Source: Kiritimatiellia bacterium
GTDB lineage: Bacteria; Verrucomicrobiota; Kiritimatiellia; RFP12; UBA1067
Assembly: GCA_017628165.1 (NCBI GenBank)
Contig: JAGBZQ010000022.1
Location: 1 to 23,630 of the forward strand
Reading direction: 5' to 3'
Length of the DNA: 23,630 nucleotides
In this document: positions 1 through 7,327 of the stretch, in pieces
Position numbering within the stretch: position 1 is the stretch's first letter
Layout of the letters: each line of letters opens with the position of its first letter
Notes under the pieces: generated by a model
What the model was told of the DNA's origin: nothing
What the model saw: the letters and a program-made list of their open reading frames with translations, nothing else
Databases searched by the model: none
Program-made: the position numbers and the translations under genes

Positions 1-46
1 CGGCGTTTGTCCGCCCTACCACTCCTACAACAGCAACCTTAGGCAT
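1..46 (-). CDS. Start of a probable P-loop GTPase (Der/EngA-like), cut by the window edge
   Basis: Only 15 codons are visible, reading MPKVAVVGVVGRTNA. The ATG (44-46) is preceded by GGAG at good distance, and it starts 11 bases after the stop of the rpiB-glyA gene, so it is the next gene of that operon. The sequence looks like the beta-1 strand and the start of a G1/P-loop (G-R-T-N-A, expected to continue G-K-S/T), as in Der (MPKVAIVGRPNVGKS-type starts) or another TRAFAC GTPase. The extra V-V-G before the loop is unusual. With so few residues the family is a guess; the existence of a start codon with a ribosome binding site is clear. Confidence 0.4.
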   Translation of the reverse strand, partial: MPKVAVVGVVGRTNA

Positions 47-57
47 TCTTACTCCAA

Positions 58-1737
58 TCAGGGAACCGGGAACTTGGCGACAAGCTCCTTGGCCTCGCGC
101 TTGACACGCTCCTGCACAGAGGTGTCGGAGATGTTGTCGAGAACATCGGCAATCCATGTGCCGATCTTCATCATCTCGGGCTCCTTCATGCCGCGCGTAG
201 TGACAGATGCCGTACCGACGCGAATACCGGAAGTCTTGAAAGGAGATTCCGTATCGTAAGGAATCGTGTTCTTGTTGACGACGATGCCTGCGGCATCAAG
301 AGCGGCGGCGGCATCCTTGCCCGTCACACCCTTGGCGCCCTTGACGTCAACGAGGAAAAGATGGTTGTCCGTACCGCCGGAAACGATGCGGTAGCCGCGA
401 TCCTGAACGGTCTTGCAGAGAACCTGGCAGTTCTTGACGACCTGCTGAGCATAGCCCTTCTTCTCGGGCATCATCCACTCGCGGAAGACGACGGCCTTTG
501 CGGCGATGATGTTCTCGAGAGGTCCGCCCTGCATTCCAGGAAAGACGGCGCTGTCAAGAGCCTTGGCCCACTTCTCCTTACAGAGCACCATGCCGCCGCG
601 AGGACCACCGAGAGTCTTGTGGGTGGTGGTGGTGACAAAGTCAGCGTACGGCACAGGAGAGGGATGCGCGCCGCCGGCTACGAGACCCGCGATATGAGCC
701 ATGTCAACGAGCATGATCGCACCGCACTTGTCGCAAATTTCGCGGACGCGCTTAAAATCGATCGTGCGAGGATATGCGGAAGCTCCCGTAAGAAGAATCT
801 TGGGCTTGACCTCCATCGCAAGCTTCTCGATGGCATCGTAGTCGAGCATCTCCGTCTCGGGGTTCACGGTGTAGGGAACGATATTGTAAATCTTGCCGGA
901 GAAGTTGACGGGCGAACCGTGAGAGAGGTGGCCTCCCTGATCAAGACTCATGGAGAGGATCGTGTCACCGGGCTTAATCGTAGCGAAGTAAACGGCCATG
1001 TTCGCGGCAGATCCGCAGTGAGGCTGGACATTGGCGTGATCGGCACCGAAAAGCTCGCACGCACGCTTACGGGCAAGCTCCTCTGCGGCATCTACGGGCA
1101 GGCATCCCGAATACCAGCGCTTGCCCGGATATCCTTCGGCGTACTTGTTCATGAGAACGGAACCTGCTGCCTCACGGCAGGCGCGGGAAGAAGTATTCTC
1201 CGAAGCGATAAGGTTGATCTCCGTATCCTCCTGAATTGTCTGCGCCTCGATTGCGGCAAAAACTTCCGGATCATCACGCATAAGCCCGGATACATCGGAG
1301 AAGCGCTGCGCGCGCTCAAGCTTCCAGCGGCGGCGGGCATGGCGCTCATCCTCATCCACCGGGGTGGAAATGAAGCTTTTCGCTATCTCGACGGCATATT
1401 CGGGGGAGATTGCGTCCGCTCCGAGGCAGAGGATGTTCGCACCGTTGTGCTGACGCGCAAGAACGGCTGAGTCTGTGGTGGAGCAAAGAGCAGCGCGAAC
1501 ATTCTGGAAGCGATTGGCGCACATGCACATGCCGATGCCGCTGCGGCAGATAAGAATACCGAAATCAGCTACGCCGGAAGAGACTTCCATCGCCACCTTG
1601 ACAGCGTAATCGGAATAATCGCAACTCTCTGATGTAGCCGGCCCCATATCTTTTACAGTAACCTTGGCCGACAATGCCGCCACAAGATATGATTTCAGCT
1701 CAACGCCGCCGTGATCGGACGCAATTGAAATTTTCAT
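58..1737 (-). CDS. Fused ribose-5-phosphate isomerase B / serine hydroxymethyltransferase
   Basis: A 559-residue protein joining two normally separate enzymes. Residues 1-143 are RpiB (ribose-5-P to ribulose-5-P): DHGG at 8-11, the catalytic Cys64 in ICRSGIG, and His97 in RQHNGANIL. Residues about 147-559 are a complete GlyA (serine + tetrahydrofolate to glycine + methylene-tetrahydrofolate): NKYAEGYPGKRWYSGC near 197-212, the PLP lysine Lys374 in TTTTHKTLGGPRGG, and SGIRVGT near 503-509. Each half has full family length and the frame is open throughout. The ATG at 1735-1737 is chosen because AAAAGGAGAG lies 3 bases upstream; an upstream TTG at 1773 has no such site. The RpiB loop has Arg where Gly is usual, and GlyA has PHCGS where PHSGS/A is usual. 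Both activities are cytosolic and link pentose and one-carbon metabolism, feeding nucleotide synthesis. Confidence 0.93.
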   Translation of the reverse strand: MKISIASDHGGVELKSYLVAALSAKVTVKDMGPATSESCDYSDYAVKVAMEVSSGVADFGILICRSGIGMCMCANRFQNVRAALCSTTDSAVLARQHNGANILCLGADAISPEYAVEIAKSFISTPVDEDERHARRRWKLERAQRFSDVSGLMRDDPEVFAAIEAQTIQEDTEINLIASENTSSRACREAAGSVLMNKYAEGYPGKRWYSGCLPVDAAEELARKRACELFGADHANVQPHCGSAANMAVYFATIKPGDTILSMSLDQGGHLSHGSPVNFSGKIYNIVPYTVNPETEMLDYDAIEKLAMEVKPKILLTGASAYPRTIDFKRVREICDKCGAIMLVDMAHIAGLVAGGAHPSPVPYADFVTTTTHKTLGGPRGGMVLCKEKWAKALDSAVFPGMQGGPLENIIAAKAVVFREWMMPEKKGYAQQVVKNCQVLCKTVQDRGYRIVSGGTDNHLFLVDVKGAKGVTGKDAAAALDAAGIVVNKNTIPYDTESPFKTSGIRVGTASVTTRGMKEPEMMKIGTWIADVLDNISDTSVQERVKREAKELVAKFPVP

Positions 1738-1775
1738 TTTCTCTCCTTTTATTGATACGTGAAAAAATTTCAAAT

Positions 1776-1784
1776 ATTATATCA
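1776..1784 (-). promoter_or_regulatory. Extended -10 promoter of rpiB-glyA
   Basis: The minus strand reads TGATATAAT, a perfect -10 hexamer with the TGn extension. The predicted start near 1769 gives a leader of about 32 bases carrying the AAAAGGAGAG ribosome binding site. No good -35 is seen at 17 bases, as is usual for extended -10 promoters. It lies in the 73-base gap behind the histidine kinase gene, so rpiB-glyA need not depend on upstream transcription. Confidence 0.5.
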
Positions 1785-1810
1785 AATTTTCAAAAATCAA
1801 GGGCGCAATT

Positions 1811-3013
1811 TCACAAATTTGCTGCACTGCGGGCTGCCGGTGTGGAGTTGGATACGGCAGGCAACGTAAGCGTGAAAACGCAACCGTTTGGCGCATTGGC
1901 CTTGATTGTCAAATCTCCTCCCATTGCGCGGGCAAAATCCCTGGCTGCAGTAAGGCCGATGCCGAACCCTCCCTTGCCAGTTTTAAGAACACTCTTTGCG
2001 CGATAATACCGGTCAAACGCCTGACGCATTTCGGCCGGCGTCATTCCGGGACCTTCATCTGCAAACTCCGTGACGACAAAATCGCCGCTTACAAAACTGC
2101 GGACCGAAACCCTGCCGTATGCAGCCGCGTATTTCAGATCGTTCCCAAAGAGATTCCAAAGAATCTGAACGGTGAGAGTCCTGTCGGCAAAAACATCTGC
2201 CGGCCCCTCCCCTTCATAAGTGAAATCAACATCATCTCCATCATAAAAATCACGAAAATCCTCTTTGAAAAGCCCATAGGCCTCATTGCAGGCATCGGCG
2301 ATGTTGAATACTTCACATTGCGCCCGCGGGCGCTTTCCTCCAAGACGCATAAAATCCTTGATGTTGGAAACGAGCCGCGAAAGACGCTCGCAAAGAAGTG
2401 CAGCCTCTTTGTCGTCCCTGCCAATGAAATACTGCATCGCAACAAGCGGCGTTGTTAAATCATGCGCCGTTGCCGCCAAAAAATCGTCACGGGATTTTAT
2501 GTAATCAAGAAAAAACTTAACGCCCACGAAAGTAGTAAAGAAAAGTACGGCAAAGACAAATCCTCCGAATATGGCGAATGCCACTGCCCAGTTCCGCCTT
2601 GAAACATCGCTCAAAGCGCCGTAAACGAACATTTCGCGCCCTTCAGTCCCACGCCCCCAAACGACACGCCCCTCTGGAATATCCTTGAATCCCCACATTT
2701 CCTTTTTGCGGCTCGCCTTGTCCACAGGATCCCAATCCTTCCATGTCATATCATGAGGGAAGACGCGCCCGAAAACCGCTACATCCCCCGCGACTACCCC
2801 CTTTCCGCGCTCCCAGACAAAATCGCTCGCGCCGTCACCGGCAGAAAGAAGACGCGCGGCATCCTCAAGCTCTGAAAAATACCTGCGCTCACTCTCGCGG
2901 GCAATGTCAGGGACATCCACGAGAAAAAAGTAAAGCCCGAAAAGCAACGCCGCCAGAGTAGGCAGGCAAAGGAAAATGCACGACCTTAAGATCCTATGGT
3001 CGAAGGTGCGCAT
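1811..3013 (-). CDS. Membrane sensor histidine kinase (orphan)
   Basis: A 400-residue protein. Two membrane segments (about 11-32 and 142-168) bracket a periplasmic region of roughly 110 residues with no recognised fold. The kinase core follows immediately: H-box with phospho-acceptor His184 in AHDLTTP, N-box around 286-295 (WNLFGNDLKY), G1 DEGPG at 319-323, an FDRYYRA box at 333-339, and G2 GKGGFGIG at 346-353. Only a short stretch separates the second membrane segment from the H-box, so a HAMP domain is absent or very short. The ATG at 3011-3013 comes one base after the prlC stop (TGAAATG), which suggests translational coupling. A longer reading with 35 extra residues would lie inside prlC and is unlikely. 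No response regulator is adjacent, so target and signal are unknown. Confidence 0.85.
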   Translation of the reverse strand: MRTFDHRILRSCIFLCLPTLAALLFGLYFFLVDVPDIARESERRYFSELEDAARLLSAGDGASDFVWERGKGVVAGDVAVFGRVFPHDMTWKDWDPVDKASRKKEMWGFKDIPEGRVVWGRGTEGREMFVYGALSDVSRRNWAVAFAIFGGFVFAVLFFTTFVGVKFFLDYIKSRDDFLAATAHDLTTPLVAMQYFIGRDDKEAALLCERLSRLVSNIKDFMRLGGKRPRAQCEVFNIADACNEAYGLFKEDFRDFYDGDDVDFTYEGEGPADVFADRTLTVQILWNLFGNDLKYAAAYGRVSVRSFVSGDFVVTEFADEGPGMTPAEMRQAFDRYYRAKSVLKTGKGGFGIGLTAARDFARAMGGDLTIKANAPNGCVFTLTLPAVSNSTPAARSAANL

Positions 3014-3014
3014 T

Positions 3015-4901
3015 TCACACCGTAAGTCCTTGCTGCCGTAAAAGCGCCTCGACAGTCGGCCTGCGGCCTCGGAAATCCATAAACACTTCGTATGCGGATT
3101 TCGACCCGCCAAGCGCATAGAGCGTCTCGCGAAGCTTACGCCCTACCGATTCAAGCGCATCATCATTGCCAAGACCCGCCTCCTCAAACGCACCGAATGC
3201 GTCCGCGCTCATCACCTCCGACCACTTGTAGCCGTAATATCCAGCGGCGTAGCCTCCGCCGAAAATGTGCGTAAACGAGCAAAGGAAGCAGTCATCATCC
3301 ACAAGCGGCATTCCAAAGTGCGTAAAGACATCCTTCTTCACGGCGTCATGATCCACCTTCACTGTGGCGGTATAGAGATCCATGTCTGTCTTGCCGAGAG
3401 CCAACTGCCTGCGACAGAATGACGCGGCGCGGAAGTTCTTGGCGGCAAGAACCTTCTTCTTGAAATCTTCGGGAACCTGTATACCCGTCCTTGAATCAAG
3501 ACACCAGTTCTCCATAAACTGACTTGCGATCTCAACAGCGTCCCACTCCACGAGATTGATGCCGGCCGCCCTCTCCTCGCCGACGCGCGTAAGCATGCAC
3601 TGAAGAGCGTGGCCGAACTCATGAAAAAGCGTCTCCACTTCCCGGAACGGCATAAAGCACTTGCCGTCGGCATCAGGAACGGTCTGATTCAAAACCATCA
3701 ACGCAAGCGGCTTTATGCCGAGAGCGTCATTGCGGTTGGCGAATTCGTTCATCCACGCGCCGCCACGCTTAAGGCCGTTGCGAACATAAGGATCCACATA
3801 GAAATGCGCGATGGCCTCGCCTCTTTCGCGAACCTGGAAAAAGCGGACATCCTCGTGCCACACCTCCGGCTTTTCGGCGCCGGTAAGCTCCACGACTTCG
3901 ATCCCGAAGAGGAAATTTGAAATTCTAAAAAGCCCCTTAAGTACATCCTCAAATTCGAAATACTGCTTGAGAGCCTCTTCACTGTAGGCGTATTTCTTTT
4001 CCCTGAGACGCTCGGACAAGAACGCCACGTCCCACGGCTCTATCTCAGCTCCTTCAGGAAGCGCGTCCTTCACCGCAGAAAGCTCGGCTCGCTCGGACTT
4101 GGCGATCTCCAAAGTGGCGTCATCGAGCTCTGCAAACATTTCGTAAACAGCCTTTACCGACGGCGCAGACTTGGAGGATATGGAAAACTCCGCGTAATTT
4201 GCATAGCCAAGAAGTTTCGCAAGCTCAAGATTGAGCTCAAGCATTCTCCCGATTCTCGGCGAATTGTCTCTGGCGCGCGTTGAGCGCGCTCGGCAGAGAA
4301 TCTCGCGGACTTCGCGATCGGCGCACTCCTTCATCGTCTGAGGATAGTTGGCGTCGTCGATCGTGTATATCTTGCCGTCCTTTTCGTACTTGAAAGCGTT
4401 TGTGGCGTCAAGAAGCGAATTGGAAAAATCCATCGAAAGCTTGGCGAGCTCAGCCTGAATGGCGTTAAAGCGCTCTTTGGCCGCCCCTTCAAGCGCAACG
4501 CCCGCATGCTCTGCGCCCTCAACCATCTTAAGAAGAATCCTGCGGCGAGTCGCTACGGAAGGATCGCTCTCAGCCATTTCCGCGAGAAGCGCCTTGGCTG
4601 CGCCGTAGATCGCCTTGGACTGCCCGACTCTGAGCGAAAACGCCACGAGTTCAGGCTGAAACTCCTCCTGCACCTTGCGCCATGCCTCGGAATTCATAAC
4701 CGAAACCATGTGATGCAGCATTCCCCATGTCAGCATGAGTTCGCGCGTCGCGTCGTCAAGCGAATGAACAAGCGCCTCGTAAGACGAAAGCTCCGCCCGC
4801 TCAATCTCCGAAACTCCACGTTCGGCCTCTTCAAGAAGCTCGGGCAATCTGCGGGATACGAACTGAGGAGTAAACGAATTCCACTTGGGGAATGTATCCA
4901 T
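3015..4901 (-). CDS. prlC: Oligopeptidase A-like M3 zinc metallopeptidase
   Basis: A 628-residue cytoplasmic M3A peptidase that cleaves short peptides, including signal-peptide fragments in Escherichia coli. The zinc site is FHEFGHALQ with His427, Glu428 and His431. The third ligand is Glu457 in WDAVEIASQFMENW, which resembles E. coli OpdA (WDAVELPSQFMENW). The C-terminal substrate segment HIFGGGYAAGYYGYKWSEV also follows OpdA closely. It is some 50 residues shorter than E. coli OpdA (680), mainly at the N-terminus. The start ATG (4899-4901) has AAAGGAG seven bases upstream, and the TAA of the preceding argF overlaps that ribosome binding site. The close spacing to argF upstream and the kinase downstream indicates one operon. 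Dcp is the main alternative name, but the motifs favour OpdA. Confidence 0.92.
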   Translation of the reverse strand: MDTFPKWNSFTPQFVSRRLPELLEEAERGVSEIERAELSSYEALVHSLDDATRELMLTWGMLHHMVSVMNSEAWRKVQEEFQPELVAFSLRVGQSKAIYGAAKALLAEMAESDPSVATRRRILLKMVEGAEHAGVALEGAAKERFNAIQAELAKLSMDFSNSLLDATNAFKYEKDGKIYTIDDANYPQTMKECADREVREILCRARSTRARDNSPRIGRMLELNLELAKLLGYANYAEFSISSKSAPSVKAVYEMFAELDDATLEIAKSERAELSAVKDALPEGAEIEPWDVAFLSERLREKKYAYSEEALKQYFEFEDVLKGLFRISNFLFGIEVVELTGAEKPEVWHEDVRFFQVRERGEAIAHFYVDPYVRNGLKRGGAWMNEFANRNDALGIKPLALMVLNQTVPDADGKCFMPFREVETLFHEFGHALQCMLTRVGEERAAGINLVEWDAVEIASQFMENWCLDSRTGIQVPEDFKKKVLAAKNFRAASFCRRQLALGKTDMDLYTATVKVDHDAVKKDVFTHFGMPLVDDDCFLCSFTHIFGGGYAAGYYGYKWSEVMSADAFGAFEEAGLGNDDALESVGRKLRETLYALGGSKSAYEVFMDFRGRRPTVEALLRQQGLTV

Positions 4902-4913
4902 CGCCGAGCTCCT

Positions 4914-5918
4914 TTAGATGGAAGATCTGTCGCAAAGCGCCGAAACAAAGAGAGCCTTGATCGTATGCATGCGGTTCTCGGACTCGTCGAACACCTTGGA
5001 GTATTTTGACTCAAAGACTTCGTCCGTCACCTCGAGTGCGCCAGACTCCTTCGTCACTTCAGTGTTAAAATCATGAAACGCGGGCAAGCAATGCAGGAAC
5101 ATAAGCTTGCCGCCGATATTACCTGTGGCCCGCATAAGATCCATATTGATCTGATACGGCCTTAGAAGCCTGATGCGCTCGGCCGACTTCGCCTCCTCAC
5201 CCATCGACACCCACACGTCCGTATAAAGGACGTTCGCACCCTTGACCCCCTGTACAGGATCATCGAAAACGCGAATATCCACACCGTTGCGCTTGGCCAC
5301 CTCCTCTGCTTCGGCGAGAACCGCCTCGTCAGGCCAAAGCTCGCGCGGTGTGCAGCAGACATATCTGACGCCGGCCTTTGCGCAGCCCATCATAAGCGAA
5401 TTGGCCACATTGTTGCGGCCGTCACCCACATAGGCCACCGTGCAGTCCTTAAAGCTTCCAAACGTCTCCTTGATCGTAAGAAGATCGGCAAGTATCTGCG
5501 TGGGATGATAATCATCCGTAAGTCCGTTCCATACGGGAACGCCGGAATACTCTGCAAGCTCTTCGCAAGTCTTCTGCGAAAAGCCGCGGAAGAGAATGCC
5601 GTCGTAAATCCTGCCGAGTACGCGGGCGGTATCCTTGACGGATTCCTTCTTTCCGAAATGAATGTCCGGACGCGTAAGATACTCCGCTCCGCCTCCTTCG
5701 TCGCGAACCGCGATAATGGAGGAGTTGCGTGTGCGCGTAGAGCTCTTTTCAAAGATAAGCGCTATATTCTTGCGCTTGAGGAGATCGCCCCTCACGCCTG
5801 CACGGCGACGCGCTTTAAGCTGCTCGGCCAAATCCACGAGATTGAGCATTTCCTCATCGGTAAACGACGCAAGACGCATAAGAGAGCGGTTGCGCAGAGA
5901 ATCTTTCCATGTCAGCAT
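4914..5918 (-). CDS. argF: Ornithine carbamoyltransferase
   Basis: A 334-residue enzyme making citrulline from ornithine and carbamoyl phosphate in arginine synthesis, or the reverse in arginine fermentation. Motifs in order: carbamoyl-phosphate loop SSTRTR (59-64), KESVKDTARVLGR (91-103), HPTQ (138-141), DGRNN (166-170), DVWVSMGEE (234-242) and HCLPAFHD (276-283). The C-terminus (EVTDEVFES, ENRMHTIKA) is like enterobacterial ArgI/ArcB. Length equals the family norm. The ATG at 5916-5918 is preceded by AAGGA nine bases away; a longer reading would overlap the upstream gene. After STRTR the usual CAFE is replaced by NSSI, which is uncommon. No other arg or arc genes are in the window, so the biosynthetic and catabolic roles cannot be told apart. 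Confidence 0.93.
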   Translation of the reverse strand: MLTWKDSLRNRSLMRLASFTDEEMLNLVDLAEQLKARRRAGVRGDLLKRKNIALIFEKSSTRTRNSSIIAVRDEGGGAEYLTRPDIHFGKKESVKDTARVLGRIYDGILFRGFSQKTCEELAEYSGVPVWNGLTDDYHPTQILADLLTIKETFGSFKDCTVAYVGDGRNNVANSLMMGCAKAGVRYVCCTPRELWPDEAVLAEAEEVAKRNGVDIRVFDDPVQGVKGANVLYTDVWVSMGEEAKSAERIRLLRPYQINMDLMRATGNIGGKLMFLHCLPAFHDFNTEVTKESGALEVTDEVFESKYSKVFDESENRMHTIKALFVSALCDRSSI

Positions 5919-5955
5919 TTGTAAATCCTTGTCTATCAAATCTTTCGCAGCACTA

Positions 5956-7158
5956 TTACTTGGTGCGGCCTGTATATTCGTTAATACTGGAATTGTCAAT
6001 TTTCTGCTTAAAGAACTGATCAGCTGCCTTGTCGCGAGCCTTTTCCCATGGACGAGGACCGCCCTCAAGCTGAACAACCCAAAGTTTAAGCTGCTTCTTA
6101 TGCCAATTCACCATGCAGTTCGTCCCCCAGGCACCGCCGTGGCCAAACCATGCATTCTCATCATCCTTGACAGGAGCGGTAAGTCCAAGAGAATAACCGC
6201 CGAGTTTTGCAGGGCGCGTTCCAAGAGCGAGAATTGATTTAACCGTTTCCTCCTTCAGGATCCTGACGCCGTTGTCTCCGACGCCGAGATTCATGAGCAT
6301 CTTGTAGAACTTGAGCTGATCGGCCGCCGTCGTCCAGAGACCTGCGCCTGCAGAAGCGAAGACATGGCTATCATTATAGGGGCGCTGCTGCCAGCCATGT
6401 TGGAACATATATTTTGCGGGCTTACCCTTGGCACAATGATATGACTCCACCATGGTTTTAAGCATTTCTTCGGTAGGCCAGCAGGTAGTATTTGCCATAC
6501 CAAGAGGATCAAGAACAGTCTTCTTGAGATAAACCTCCCACTTCATACCAGTCACCTTCTCGACAATCGCAGCTCCGATATCGATCCCCGTATTAGAATA
6601 GCACGACTTCGTACCAGGCTCAAAGAGAATCGGCATGGAAGCGGCCGTCGCGGCAACTGACCTCAATGGCATGCCTCCGGACCAGCCGCCACCGGGAATC
6701 GACCGGTCCTTGGCGGGAAGCTCAAACGGAAAGCCGCCCGTGTGGTTCATAACCATGCGAACTGTAAGAACATTCTTCGCCTTCGTGAGAGTCTTTGTGC
6801 CGTTGGTGTTATCAGAAACCACCCAAAGCGTCCGAAACTCAGGAAGATACTTCGAAACAGGATCATCAAGAGAAATCTTCCCCTCTTCGACAAGCTTCGC
6901 AATCGTTACACCACAAAAACCCTTTGTCTGCGAGCACTGCATGAACGCATCATTAACAGTGATAGGACGCTTGGTTGCAACATCAGCATATCCGACACAT
7001 GTGACCTCCTCCGTACCATTATTGTAGAGAATGGAAATCGCGCCGGGAAGCTCACCGGAATCCACCCAGGGCTTAAGAGCCGTCTCCATGGCGTTTTCGC
7101 CAAATGCAACCATAAAAGCAAGAGCTGCCGCTAAAGACATCATATTCTTAATTTTCAT
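5956..7158 (-). CDS. Secreted serine hydrolase of the beta-lactamase/class C-like family
   Basis: A 400-residue protein with an N-terminal signal peptide (KIKNMM then a hydrophobic stretch to about residue 19). The penicillin-binding-protein/AmpC-type active-site set is complete: SxxK as Ser76-Gln-Thr-Lys79, YxN as Tyr187-Ser-Asn189, and HxG as His340-Gly-Gly342. The family covers esterases, D-aminopeptidases, transpeptidase-like and beta-lactamase enzymes, so substrate cannot be deduced. It is unlikely to be a true AmpC because the C-terminal motif is HGG, not KTG. The start ATG (7156-7158) has a strong AAGGAG 12 bases upstream. It is the first gene of the minus-strand run and argF follows after 37 bases. 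It is divergent from the porin gene. Location is probably periplasm or cell surface. Confidence 0.85.
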   Translation of the reverse strand: MKIKNMMSLAAALAFMVAFGENAMETALKPWVDSGELPGAISILYNNGTEEVTCVGYADVATKRPITVNDAFMQCSQTKGFCGVTIAKLVEEGKISLDDPVSKYLPEFRTLWVVSDNTNGTKTLTKAKNVLTVRMVMNHTGGFPFELPAKDRSIPGGGWSGGMPLRSVAATAASMPILFEPGTKSCYSNTGIDIGAAIVEKVTGMKWEVYLKKTVLDPLGMANTTCWPTEEMLKTMVESYHCAKGKPAKYMFQHGWQQRPYNDSHVFASAGAGLWTTAADQLKFYKMLMNLGVGDNGVRILKEETVKSILALGTRPAKLGGYSLGLTAPVKDDENAWFGHGGAWGTNCMVNWHKKQLKLWVVQLEGGPRPWEKARDKAADQFFKQKIDNSSINEYTGRTK

Positions 7159-7188
7159 TTGTTGTTATCTCCTTATAAAGAAACACTT

Positions 7189-7216
7189 AATGTAATAAGT
7201 TATCAAATGCTTTCAA
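7189..7216 (-). promoter_or_regulatory. Possible promoter of the serine hydrolase operon
   Basis: On the minus strand TTGAAA (7211-7216) and TACATT (7189-7194) are separated by 16 bases, fitting a housekeeping promoter with 5/6 and 4/6 matches. The expected start is near 7182, giving a leader of about 24 bases that includes the AAGGAG ribosome binding site. The region is very AT-rich, so chance matches are likely. Confidence 0.3.
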
Positions 7217-7268
7217 AGAGGTCAATGATAAAGTTGATAAAATTGATTTTCCTTGCGAAAAAATCAAT
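7200..7268. repeat. Inverted repeats in the divergent promoter region
   Basis: TTATCAA (7200-7206) is the inverse of TTGATAA (7234-7240), with a further TGATAA at 7226-7231. A separate perfect 9-base inverted repeat, ATTGATTTT (7242-7250) and AAAATCAAT (7260-7268), encloses a 9-base loop. They sit between two divergent promoters and could be operator sites, but AT richness makes simple repeats likely by chance. Confidence 0.35.
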
Positions 7269-7283
7269 CAAAATGGCTCTGTA

Positions 7284-7313
7284 TTGACATTCCCGCCTCT
7301 ACAATGATAAACT
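7284..7313 (+). promoter_or_regulatory. Probable promoter of the porin gene
   Basis: A perfect -35 TTGACA (7284-7289) is followed after 18 bases by TAAACT (7308-7313, 4/6 to the -10 consensus). The start would be near 7320, only about 8 bases before the ATG at 7328. This supports the 7328 start over earlier in-frame starts and implies a nearly leaderless message, in keeping with the absence of a Shine-Dalgarno sequence. Confidence 0.4.
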
Positions 7314-7327
7314 ATCAAACTCATACT

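Noticed and set aside
361..1470. Long open frame on the plus strand opposite rpiB-glyA (369 codons)
   Set aside because: It is antisense to conserved RpiB and GlyA motifs, has no ribosome binding site and no recognisable protein features. Long antisense frames are expected in this codon usage.
7242..7268. 9-base inverted repeat considered as a terminator
   Set aside because: It lies between two divergent starts where no transcript should end, and the stem is almost entirely A/T. An operator role is more plausible.
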